A program made the translations under genes and the position numbers. From a bacterium (GTDB lineage: Bacteria; Pseudomonadota; Alphaproteobacteria; Rhodobacterales; Rhodobacteraceae), in assembly GCA_016124195.1 (NCBI GenBank), contig WGOE01000006.1, positions 248,001-312,000 of the forward strand: a stretch of 64,000 nt of DNA. The letters are read 5' to 3'. The notes below the pieces were generated by a model. It did not search any database. It worked only from the letters and a program-made list of their open reading frames with translations, and had not been told where the DNA came from. Positions 26,124 to 33,632 of this stretch are shown piece after piece; the stretch's first letter is position 1; each line of letters opens with the position of its first letter.

Positions 26124-27281
26124 ATGACCATCGTGCCGATCACCTCGCCTGATCTGGCGGCTGCCGAAATCAGCTGGTTTGCGGCGCTCTGCTCGGACGA
26201 CTATGCCTATCTTGGCGTGCCGGACGGGGCGCTGCGGTCCAGCTGGGACCATTGTTCCGACATCGTGAAGCGGGCCGAGGCTTTGGGTTTTCGCAACATC
26301 CTGTGTCCGTCCTCCTATCAGGTCGGCCAGGACACGCTGAGCTTTGTGGCCGGCTGTGCGCCGATCACGCGCGACATCAACTTTCTGGCCGCAATCCGCT
26401 GTGGCGAGATGCAGCCGATCATGCTGGCGCGCACGGTGGCCACGCTGGATCACATGCTCAAGGGGCGGCTGACGCTCAATGTGATCAGCTCCGATTTCCC
26501 GGGCGAGGTGGCCTCATCGGCCCATCGCTACATCCGCAGCCATGAGGTCGTGGAGATCCTGCGGCAAGCCTGGACGCGTGAGAAGATCGACTTTCAGGGC
26601 GAGGTCTATCAGTTCAAGGGCGTGCCGACCGATCCGGCCCGGCCCTATCAGCAGAACGGCGGGCCGCTCTTGTACTTTGGCGGCTATTCGCCCGATGCGC
26701 TGGAACTGTGCGGCGCGCAATGCGATGTCTATCTGATGTGGCCCGAACCGATGGCGCAACTGGCCCAGCGGATGCGCGATGTGCATGCCCGGGCCGAGGC
26801 GCATGGCCGGACGCTCGACTATGGCCTGCGCGTCCACATGATCGTGCGCGACACCGAAGCCGAGGCCAAGGACTATGCCGAACACCTGGTCAGCAAGCTT
26901 GATGACGAATACGGCAAGCTGATCCGCGACCGGGCCCATGACAGCACCAGCCTTGGCGTGGCGCATCAGGCCCGGGCGCGCGAACTGGCCGACCAGTTCG
27001 GCTATGTCGAGCCTGGCATGTGGACGGGCATCGGCCGGGCGCGGTCGGGCTGTGGCGCGGCGCTGGTCGGCTCGGTCGATCAGGTGATGACCAAGATCGA
27101 GGCCTATCAGAAGATGGGCATCCGCGCCTTCATATTCTCGGGCTATCCGCATCTGGACGAGGCGGATCATTTCGGCACCAAGGTGCTGCCGCATCTGAAG
27201 ACCTGCTCTTTGCCGCATGCCTATGGGCGCGTGCCGGCCGAAACCCCCGCCACCCCCCTGGGCAATGGAGTGCGACGTTGA
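26124..27281 (+). CDS. SsuD-type LLM-class FMNH2-dependent monooxygenase
   Basis: 385 residues aligning throughout with alkanesulfonate monooxygenase SsuD: LAAIRCGEMQPIMLARTVATLD, LYFGGYSPDALELCGAQCDVYLMW, GLRVHMIVRDTEAEA (the SsuD Arg226/His228 pair), ARSGCGAALVG (Arg297 region) and FSGYPHLDEAD (Tyr331 region). The SsuD Cys54 position is not kept (SYQVGQDT instead of GRSCED). The enzyme should use reduced flavin and O2 to cleave a C-S or related bond. It overlaps the next gene by ATGA. The flavin reductase two genes on is its likely partner. Confidence 0.93.
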   Translation: MTIVPITSPDLAAAEISWFAALCSDDYAYLGVPDGALRSSWDHCSDIVKRAEALGFRNILCPSSYQVGQDTLSFVAGCAPITRDINFLAAIRCGEMQPIMLARTVATLDHMLKGRLTLNVISSDFPGEVASSAHRYIRSHEVVEILRQAWTREKIDFQGEVYQFKGVPTDPARPYQQNGGPLLYFGGYSPDALELCGAQCDVYLMWPEPMAQLAQRMRDVHARAEAHGRTLDYGLRVHMIVRDTEAEAKDYAEHLVSKLDDEYGKLIRDRAHDSTSLGVAHQARARELADQFGYVEPGMWTGIGRARSGCGAALVGSVDQVMTKIEAYQKMGIRAFIFSGYPHLDEADHFGTKVLPHLKTCSLPHAYGRVPAETPATPLGNGVRR

Positions 27282-28171
27282 TGGAACGGATTTCCCTGGG
27301 CGCTGTCAGCCTGTCTCGGCTGGTCTATGGCATGTGGCGGATCGGCGATGATCCCGACACGAGCCCCGCCCATGTCCAGGCCAAGATCGAGGCCTGCCTT
27401 GCGCAGGGCATCACCTCGTTCGATCAGGCCGACATCTACGGCGGCTATACTGCCGAGGCTATCCTGGGTGCCGCCCTCAAGGCCGCGCCGGGCCTGCGCG
27501 ACCAGATGCAGATCGTGACGAAATGCGACATCGTGGCCCCGGTCGGGCGCCACGCGGCGGCGCGGGTGAAATATTACGACACCTCGGCGGCCCACATCAA
27601 CGCCTCGGTCGAGGCTTCGCTGCGCGAGATGGGCATCGAGACCATCGACCTTCTGCTGATCCACCGCCCCGATCCCCTGATGGACCATGTCGAGACCGGG
27701 GCCGCGCTGGATGGGCTGGTGGCCTCGGGTAAGGTCCGCAGCGTCGGCGTGTCGAACTTCCGGCCCTGGGATGTGAAGCTTCTGCAATCGGCCATGACCA
27801 CGCGGCTTGCGACCAACCAGATCGAATTGAGCCTGATCGCGCACGAGGCTTTCACCAACGGCGACGTGGCCTTCCATCAGGAACAGGCGATGCCCCTGAT
27901 GGCCTGGTCGCCCCTGGCGGGCGGGCGGCTCTTGTCCGAGGCGGATGCCGCCCTGCGCCAGCGCCTGACCGCGATCGGCGCCGCGCATGGTACTGACTGG
28001 ACGGCGGTGGCGGTGGCCTGGCTCTTGCGCCATCCGGCGCGGATCCTGCCGGTGCTGGGCACCAACACCCTGTCGCGCATTGCCGCGATCGGCGATGCGC
28101 ACAAGGTCGAAATCGACCGGCAGACCTGGTTCGAACTTTACACTCTGGCCCTGGGACACGAGGTGGCGTGA
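27281..28171 (+). CDS. aldo/keto reductase, YdhF type
   Basis: 296 residues. The AKR catalytic tetrad is visible: Asp and Tyr in DQADIYGGYT, Lys in IVTKCDI and His in LLLIHRPDPL. The sequence follows E. coli YdhF closely (ATNQIELSLIAHEAF, MAWSPLAGGRL, LPVLGTNTLSRI). It would reduce an aldehyde or ketone with NADPH, for example the carbonyl left after oxygenation by the upstream monooxygenase. It overlaps both neighbours (ATGA, TGATG), so the three enzymes are translationally coupled. Confidence 0.94.
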   Translation: MERISLGAVSLSRLVYGMWRIGDDPDTSPAHVQAKIEACLAQGITSFDQADIYGGYTAEAILGAALKAAPGLRDQMQIVTKCDIVAPVGRHAAARVKYYDTSAAHINASVEASLREMGIETIDLLLIHRPDPLMDHVETGAALDGLVASGKVRSVGVSNFRPWDVKLLQSAMTTRLATNQIELSLIAHEAFTNGDVAFHQEQAMPLMAWSPLAGGRLLSEADAALRQRLTAIGAAHGTDWTAVAVAWLLRHPARILPVLGTNTLSRIAAIGDAHKVEIDRQTWFELYTLALGHEVA

Positions 28172-28689
28172 TGGCGGATGGCGGGTCCATGAACGGCAGC
28201 GATTTCACCCCGAGCGTCGAGAATGCCCGCGCCTTTCGCGACGCTCTGGGCCATTTCACCACCGGCGTCACGGTGATCACCATCCGCGGGCCGGCCGGTC
28301 CGATGGGATTTACCGCCAACAGCTTTTCCAGCCTGTCGATGGACCCGCCGCTGGTCCTGTGGTCGCTGGCAAAATCCGCCGGGCGCTATCCGCATTTCGC
28401 GGCGGCGCAGCACTTTTCCATCCACGTGCTGCGCGCCGAACAGGCCCGCCTGATTGAAAGGTTTCACCGCAGCGGCGCGGGCTTTGACGGGCTGGAGCAT
28501 GATCTGACACCGCAGGACGTGCCGGTGATCCCGGGCGCCCTGGCCCGGTTCGATTGTCAGCAGCACGCGACCTACGAGGGAGGCGATCATCTGATCGTCG
28601 TGGGCCGTGTGCAGCGTGTCGTGGCCAATGACGGGATGCCGCTGGTCTTTTCCAAGGGCCGGATGGGACGGTTCTCGGCGGCGCTCTGA
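28171..28689 (+). CDS. flavin reductase family protein
   Basis: 172 residues of the FMN-binding split-barrel family: FRDALGHFTTGVTVITI, GFTANSFSSLSMDPPLVLWSLAK and HLIVVGRVQRV are its signatures. It supplies FMNH2 to the LLM monooxygenase encoded 1 kb upstream, completing a two-component system. An ATG at 28189 is an alternative start. I prefer 28171, which overlaps the preceding stop codon. Confidence 0.92.
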   Translation: MADGGSMNGSDFTPSVENARAFRDALGHFTTGVTVITIRGPAGPMGFTANSFSSLSMDPPLVLWSLAKSAGRYPHFAAAQHFSIHVLRAEQARLIERFHRSGAGFDGLEHDLTPQDVPVIPGALARFDCQQHATYEGGDHLIVVGRVQRVVANDGMPLVFSKGRMGRFSAAL

Positions 28690-28742
28690 CCGCGGAAGGA
28701 GGGCGCCCGGCCAATCCGGCAGGGCGTGAAGGGAGGAAAAAG

Positions 28743-29330
28743 GTGCAGCTAGTCTTGAGCCTTTCCAACGGCTTGGGGGCAATCAATGCCGCCGTCCTGG
28801 CACTTGGCCGCTGGCTGGGGGCGACCTGCATTGCGGTCATGGTGGTCATCATCATCGTGCAGGTCTTCTTTCGCTATGTGCTGAACGACGCGCTGGCCTG
28901 GCCCGAAGAGGCCTCGCGGTTCCTGATGCTCTGGATGACCGGCCTGATGGCGCCGACGGCGTTCCGGCGCGGCGGCTTCGTGTCGATCGAGATGCTGGTG
29001 CGCTTTCTGCCCCAGCGCCCGGCGGCGCTGTTGACGATCCTGCTTTTGGGGCTGTCGCTTCTGGTCCTGGTGGTGGGCGCGCGGATCGGCTGGTCCGAGG
29101 TGACCGGCCTCGGCGGCCATTTCACCACCGACAGCCTTTCGGTCCCGAGCCTCGATTTCAAGACCTGGAGCAAGGTGCCCAAGTCCTGGATGATGGCGTC
29201 GCTCTTCGTGGGGCTGGTGCTGCTGATCTCGGTCTGTGTCGAACTGATCCTGCGCGCCCTGACCACGCTGGCTGGCGGTGCGGCGCGGCTGATGGAGATT
29301 CCCGAAGCGGCCGTGGGAGGAAGCGAGTGA
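28743..29330 (+). CDS. TRAP transporter small permease (DctQ type)
   Basis: 195 residues with four transmembrane helices, from a GTG start after GGGAGGAAAAAG. The DctQ core YVLNDALAWPEEASRFLMLWMTG is present. The protein links binding protein and large permease in the inner membrane. It follows the flavin reductase by 53 bp and overlaps the dctM-type gene (GTGATG). Confidence 0.92.
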   Translation: MQLVLSLSNGLGAINAAVLALGRWLGATCIAVMVVIIIVQVFFRYVLNDALAWPEEASRFLMLWMTGLMAPTAFRRGGFVSIEMLVRFLPQRPAALLTILLLGLSLLVLVVGARIGWSEVTGLGGHFTTDSLSVPSLDFKTWSKVPKSWMMASLFVGLVLLISVCVELILRALTTLAGGAARLMEIPEAAVGGSE

Positions 29331-30619
29331 TGCTGTCCTTCTTCCTGCCGCTCTTCCTTGTTCTGCTGCTCCTTGGTCTGCCCGTATTCTTCGGCCTGAT
29401 CGCGGCACCGGCGCTCTTGCTGTGGCTGAACGGGCAAGAGCGTGACATCGTCCTGCTTTATCGCAACATCTACAACGGGATGGACAGTTTCCCGCTGATG
29501 GCGATCCCCTTCTTCATGCTGGCCGGCGAGGTGATGAACCGCTCCAACATCACGCTGCGGCTGGTCGAGTTCAGCCAGGCGATGATGGGCCATCTGCGCG
29601 GCGGGCTGGCGCATGTCAACGTGCTGTCCTCGATGCTGTTCGCCGGGCTGTCAGGCTCGGCCGTGGCCGATGTCTCGGCGCTGGGGTCGATGCTGATCCC
29701 GGCGATGGAGAAACAGGGCTACACCCGGACCTTCGCCGCCGCCATCACGGCATCAAGTTCGATCATCGGGCCGATCATCCCGCCGTCCGGCATCATGATC
29801 ATCTATGCCTATGTGATGGGCGAAAGCGTCGCGGCGCTGTTTCTGGCCGGGATCGTGCCGGGCATCATGATCGGCGCCGGATTGATGCTGATGATCCACT
29901 TTCTGGCCGACCGCTACAACCTGCCGGCACGTACCCAGCGCGCCTCGTGGGGCCAGCGCGGGCAGGCGAGCCTCAAGGCGATCTGGCCGCTTCTGACCCC
30001 GGTGATCATCCTTGGCGGCATCCTCGGCGGCGTCTTCACCCCGACCGAAGCCGCGGCGGTGGCGGTGGCCTATTCGACCTTCATCGGCTTTTTCGTGCTG
30101 CGCTCGCTCAAGCTGTCGGACATTCCCGACGTGCTGACCCGGGCCGGCCTGACCTCGGCGGTGGTGCTGCTGCTGGTGGGCGCGGCCATGGCCTTCAAGA
30201 CCGTCGCCAGCCTGAGCCACACGCCCGAGCTTCTGGCCGGCATCATCCTGGGCCTGTCGAAAAATCCGCTGATCCTGTTGTTCCTGATCAACATCCTGTT
30301 GTTCATCGTCGGCATGTTCCTTGATGCCGGCCCCGCGATCATCATCCTCGGGCCGATCCTCGGGCCGATCTTCGTCTCGATGGGGGTGAATTCGGTGCAT
30401 TTCGCCATCATCATGGCGGTGAACCTCACGGTGGGGCTGCTGACCCCGCCCATGGGACTTGTGCTGTTCGTCACCTCTTCCGTCTCGGGCCTGCGGGTCG
30501 AGACGATTGCCCGGGCCACCTTGCCGTTCCTCGCGGTCGAAGTCGTGGTGATCTTCCTGATCACCTATATCCCCGCCCTCAGCCTGACGGTGCCGCGTCT
30601 GTTCGGCTTCGTCCACTAA
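29330..30619 (+). CDS. TRAP transporter large permease (DctM type)
   Basis: 429 residues, twelve or so helices. Typical landmarks: NGMDSFPLMAIPFFMLAGEVMN, LSGSAVADVSALGSMLIPAM, IIPPSGIMIIYAYV and the VFTPTEAAAVAVAYS motif. This is the ion-coupled transport channel of the system and works with the small subunit and the binding protein at 30650. Confidence 0.95.
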   Translation: MLSFFLPLFLVLLLLGLPVFFGLIAAPALLLWLNGQERDIVLLYRNIYNGMDSFPLMAIPFFMLAGEVMNRSNITLRLVEFSQAMMGHLRGGLAHVNVLSSMLFAGLSGSAVADVSALGSMLIPAMEKQGYTRTFAAAITASSSIIGPIIPPSGIMIIYAYVMGESVAALFLAGIVPGIMIGAGLMLMIHFLADRYNLPARTQRASWGQRGQASLKAIWPLLTPVIILGGILGGVFTPTEAAAVAVAYSTFIGFFVLRSLKLSDIPDVLTRAGLTSAVVLLLVGAAMAFKTVASLSHTPELLAGIILGLSKNPLILLFLINILLFIVGMFLDAGPAIIILGPILGPIFVSMGVNSVHFAIIMAVNLTVGLLTPPMGLVLFVTSSVSGLRVETIARATLPFLAVEVVVIFLITYIPALSLTVPRLFGFVH

Positions 30620-30649
30620 ATGCGCGATCAAACCAAAAGGGAGAAGAAG

Positions 30650-31711
30650 ATGATGATGAAAGCTCTGAAATCGGCGGTTTTGGCCGCGCTGCTGGCCGGG
30701 TCGGCCAATCTGGCGCTGGCGCAGGACATCACCCTGCGCGCGACGGCCAATTCCAACGAGAATGACGAGGATTACGACGGTCTGGTCGTCTTCAAGAACT
30801 ATGTCGAGAATGCTTCGAACGGTGCGATCAAGGTTGAATTGTTCATCGGCACCCAGCTTTGCGCCAAGGGCGACGAATGTCTGGCCGGCGTGGCCGATGG
30901 GTCGATCGACATCTATATCTCGACTTCGGGCGGGGCGGCGGGGCTGTTTCCCTATATCCAGGTGCTGGACCTGCCTTACCTGATGTCGGATGACCGGGTG
31001 GCCGAGACCGTGCTGACCCAGACCGATTTCACCAAGACCCTGCGCGAGATGGCGCTGAAGGACAGCGACAACAAGATCCGCCTGATGACGATCGGCAATA
31101 CCGGCGGCTGGCGCAACTTCGCCAATACCAAGCACCGCATCTCGACCCCGGCCGATCTGAAGGGGCTGAAGATGCGGACCGTGCCCGCCGATCTGCCGCA
31201 GTTCCTGGCCACCACGCTTGGCGCCGCGCCGACGCCTATCCCGTGGCCGGAACTGTTCACCTCGCTGCAGACCGGCGTGGTCGATGGCACCGCCAACGGC
31301 ATCACCGACATCATGTCGATGAAGTTCCCCGATGCCGGCCTGAAATATCTAACGCTGGACGGCCATTCCTACATGGGCGCCTTCTGGTGGATGGGGCAGG
31401 ACCGCTTCGCCTCGCTGACAGATGCGCAAAAGCAGGTCATCGTGGATGGGTTTGCGGCGCTGCAGCAGGCCACGTTCGCCAGCCCCAAGCGCAAGGAGAT
31501 CCAGGCCTATGCCGATTTCAAGGCTGCCGGGGGCGAGGTCTATGTGCCTTCGGCTGAAGAGAAGGCCGCCTTCAAGGCTGCCGTGGCCCCGGTGATGGAT
31601 TGGTTCAAGGCCAATGTCAAAGGCGGCCCCGAAGTGCTGGCCAGCTTTGACGGCGCCGTGGCTGAGGCGCAGAAAATCGTGGACGCAGAGCGCGCGGCCG
31701 AACTGCAATAG
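30650..31711 (+). CDS. TRAP transporter substrate-binding protein (DctP type)
   Basis: 353 residues. The ATG at 30650 follows AAAAGGGAGAAGA; an in-frame ATG at 30620 would spoil the signal peptide (LKSAVLAALLAGSANLALAQ). The DctP fold shows ADLKGLKMRTVPADLPQFLA, whose Arg normally clamps a carboxylate (and could clamp a sulfonate), and the LQTGVVDGTANGITDI segment. It should deliver an organic anion to the DctQM pair. Last gene of the six-gene operon. Confidence 0.93.
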   Translation: MMMKALKSAVLAALLAGSANLALAQDITLRATANSNENDEDYDGLVVFKNYVENASNGAIKVELFIGTQLCAKGDECLAGVADGSIDIYISTSGGAAGLFPYIQVLDLPYLMSDDRVAETVLTQTDFTKTLREMALKDSDNKIRLMTIGNTGGWRNFANTKHRISTPADLKGLKMRTVPADLPQFLATTLGAAPTPIPWPELFTSLQTGVVDGTANGITDIMSMKFPDAGLKYLTLDGHSYMGAFWWMGQDRFASLTDAQKQVIVDGFAALQQATFASPKRKEIQAYADFKAAGGEVYVPSAEEKAAFKAAVAPVMDWFKANVKGGPEVLASFDGAVAEAQKIVDAERAAELQ

Positions 31712-31717
31712 CCGGTC

Positions 31718-31760
31718 GTGACGGTGTCGCGGCCTTGTCCCAAGGCTGCGATACTGTCAC
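31718..31760 (+). terminator. long imperfect hairpin ending the TRAP operon
   Basis: A 20-bp stem (GTGACGGTGTCGCGGCCTTG / CAAGGCTGCGATACTGTCAC), whose three non-Watson-Crick positions are G-T wobbles, follows the stop codon by 6 bp. It has no T-run. Confidence 0.65.
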
Positions 31761-32510
31761 GGTGCCACAACCCCGCTGCCCTCGGTCTGCCTGTCGGGCG
31801 GGCACAATCCGGCAGGCGCGCTGGTTCCCGGGGCGCCGCCGCAAATGGAGGGCTGTTTACACGGATACCTGGGCGCATCGCCTGCGCATCGCCTGCGCAT
31901 CGCCTGCGCAATGCGGCCGATCATGGGATCGAGCCGGCCGACCGCGCCGGGGTCCCTTGGAATGGCGTAACCCAGGCATCGATCTCAACACCCAAGCGCC
32001 CGAACGGGCCCGCCGCGCGACCCATCCCGATGCGGTGATCGCCCCGGGCATCCGCCATATGGTGTTGCGATGCCGCAGCGCGCCCCATCCGTGTCAACTG
32101 CCGAGGGTCTCCGTGTCAGCCGCTCCCGGTCCCGGGGCGAGCTCCTCTTCCTTTCGACCGCGCAAGCAACCTGGGGCGATGCGCTGGGCGCCATCCCACG
32201 GGCATGGGCGCCCCGGGGCCTGGCCGAAAAGCATGTCGCCGGCACCACGAGCGAAGCCAGTCCGCCCTCGTCGCGGCCCTTTCGGTCGCGACCGATGCGA
32301 TCATGGCGCCGGAAACCGCGACGCGGCGGGTGCAAGGCGAACCCGCGCCGATCTGCCGCGGAAAATGTCCGGTTCGGATAAACCGGTCGCCCCCGCGCAG
32401 ACGGGCCCGGCGTAGTCTCGCCACCGCAGGATGCGCGCCGGGCCTGGCTTCCGACTTTTCGGCGAATGCGCCCGCAGGCCGCGATCAGGATCAGGATTGG
32501 AGGAGTTGAA
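31761..32510. other. 750-bp stretch with no identifiable gene
   Basis: Frames here are short, Arg/Pro-rich and lack ribosome sites, and none resembles a known family. It contains three direct copies of CATCGCCTGCG (31876-31908). It could be eroded coding DNA or a long 5' region of the next gene. No RNA gene was recognised. Confidence 0.5.
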
Positions 32511-33557
32511 ATGACGTCACAGGGCAGGAGTGGTCCCAGAATAGCCTTCTTGGGTGCCGGGGCGCAGGGTGCATCGATTGCGGCGGACTTTGCGCTGGCC
32601 GGGCTGGACGTGACGATCATCGACCAGTGGCCGGCCCATGTCGAGGCGATCCGGCGTGACGGCATCACGGTGAACCTGCCCAAGCGGACCATCAACGCAC
32701 GGCCACCGGCGCTGCATCTGTGTCAGGTTGCCGAGGTCAAGGTGCCCTTCGACCTCGTTTTCCTGGTGGTCAAGGCCTATGACACGCGCTGGGCCTGCGA
32801 ACTGATCAAACCGGTGCTGGCCGAGGACGGCTTTGTCGTGGGCCTGCAAAACGGCATGACCCATGGCGACATCGCCGCCGCAGTCGGGCCGCAGCGCACC
32901 ATCGGGGCCGTGATCGAGATCGCCTCGAACATGTTCGTGCCGGGCGTGACCAACCGTCAGAACGATCACGACACGTCGTGGTTCGCGCTTGGGGCGCTGG
33001 AGCCTGCCATGCAGCACCGGGTCGAGGCGGTGGCCGACCTCTTGCGCTGCACCGGCACGGTCGAGGTGCGCGACGACATCCATTCGGCCAAATGGATGAA
33101 ACTGGTGGTGAATGCGGCCGAACTGATCCCTTCGGCCATCATCGACACGGCGCTGCGCGCGGCGGCCGATGTGCCGGGCATGCTGAACCTGATGCGCAGG
33201 GCCGGCTATGAGGCGATCGACGCGGCCATGAAGGACGGCGCCGAGATCGTGCCGATCATCGGCATGCCGCCGGTCACCACAAACGATCCTGAACGCTATG
33301 TCGACATGATCTTTGAAGAGGTGCTCAAGACCTTTTCGCAGGGCGACACGCTGACCACCTCGCTGCAGGACTGGCGCAAGGGGCGGCGGGCCGAGGTGCA
33401 GGAGATCAATGGCTGGGTGGTCGAAACGCTTCGAAGGCACGGCAAATCCGCGGCGGTCAATCAGCATGTCGTCGATCTGGCGCTGGAGATCGAGGCCGGC
33501 CGTCTGCCCTTGCAGCAGGCCAATGTCGCAAAGTTGATCGCCGTGCCCGGGGTCTGA
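32511..33557 (+). CDS. ketopantoate reductase (PanE/ApbA)-family dehydrogenase
   Basis: 348 residues. The N-terminal Rossmann motif (IAFLGAGAQGASIAADFALAG) and the C-terminal helical domain with catalytic Lys in SAKWMKLVVNA fit the family. The start follows GGAGG. Members outside pantothenate synthesis reduce or oxidise 2-keto or hydroxy acids. The position after a catabolic operon favours such a role. It is 800 bp from the TRAP genes, so it probably has its own promoter. Confidence 0.88.
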   Translation: MTSQGRSGPRIAFLGAGAQGASIAADFALAGLDVTIIDQWPAHVEAIRRDGITVNLPKRTINARPPALHLCQVAEVKVPFDLVFLVVKAYDTRWACELIKPVLAEDGFVVGLQNGMTHGDIAAAVGPQRTIGAVIEIASNMFVPGVTNRQNDHDTSWFALGALEPAMQHRVEAVADLLRCTGTVEVRDDIHSAKWMKLVVNAAELIPSAIIDTALRAAADVPGMLNLMRRAGYEAIDAAMKDGAEIVPIIGMPPVTTNDPERYVDMIFEEVLKTFSQGDTLTTSLQDWRKGRRAEVQEINGWVVETLRRHGKSAAVNQHVVDLALEIEAGRLPLQQANVAKLIAVPGV

Positions 33558-33580
33558 GCCGGGCCTCGACACGCGGGGCA

Positions 33581-33601
33581 CGAATTTTCTGCGAAAATTC
33601 G
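33581..33601. repeat. short palindrome between convergent genes
   Basis: CGAATTTTCTGCGAAAATTCG, a 9-bp perfect stem with a 3-nt loop, of the same design as the palindromes at 905-956. It lies between two convergent genes and may act as a bidirectional terminator. Confidence 0.6.
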
Positions 33602-33632
33602 CGTCGCGCCCTGCACCGGGCACGAGGCCGCG

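Noticed and set aside
31735-32415. 226-codon plus-strand frame in the gap after the TRAP operon
   Set aside because: Starts inside the terminator stem, is Arg/Pro/Ser-rich and matches no family; no ribosome site.
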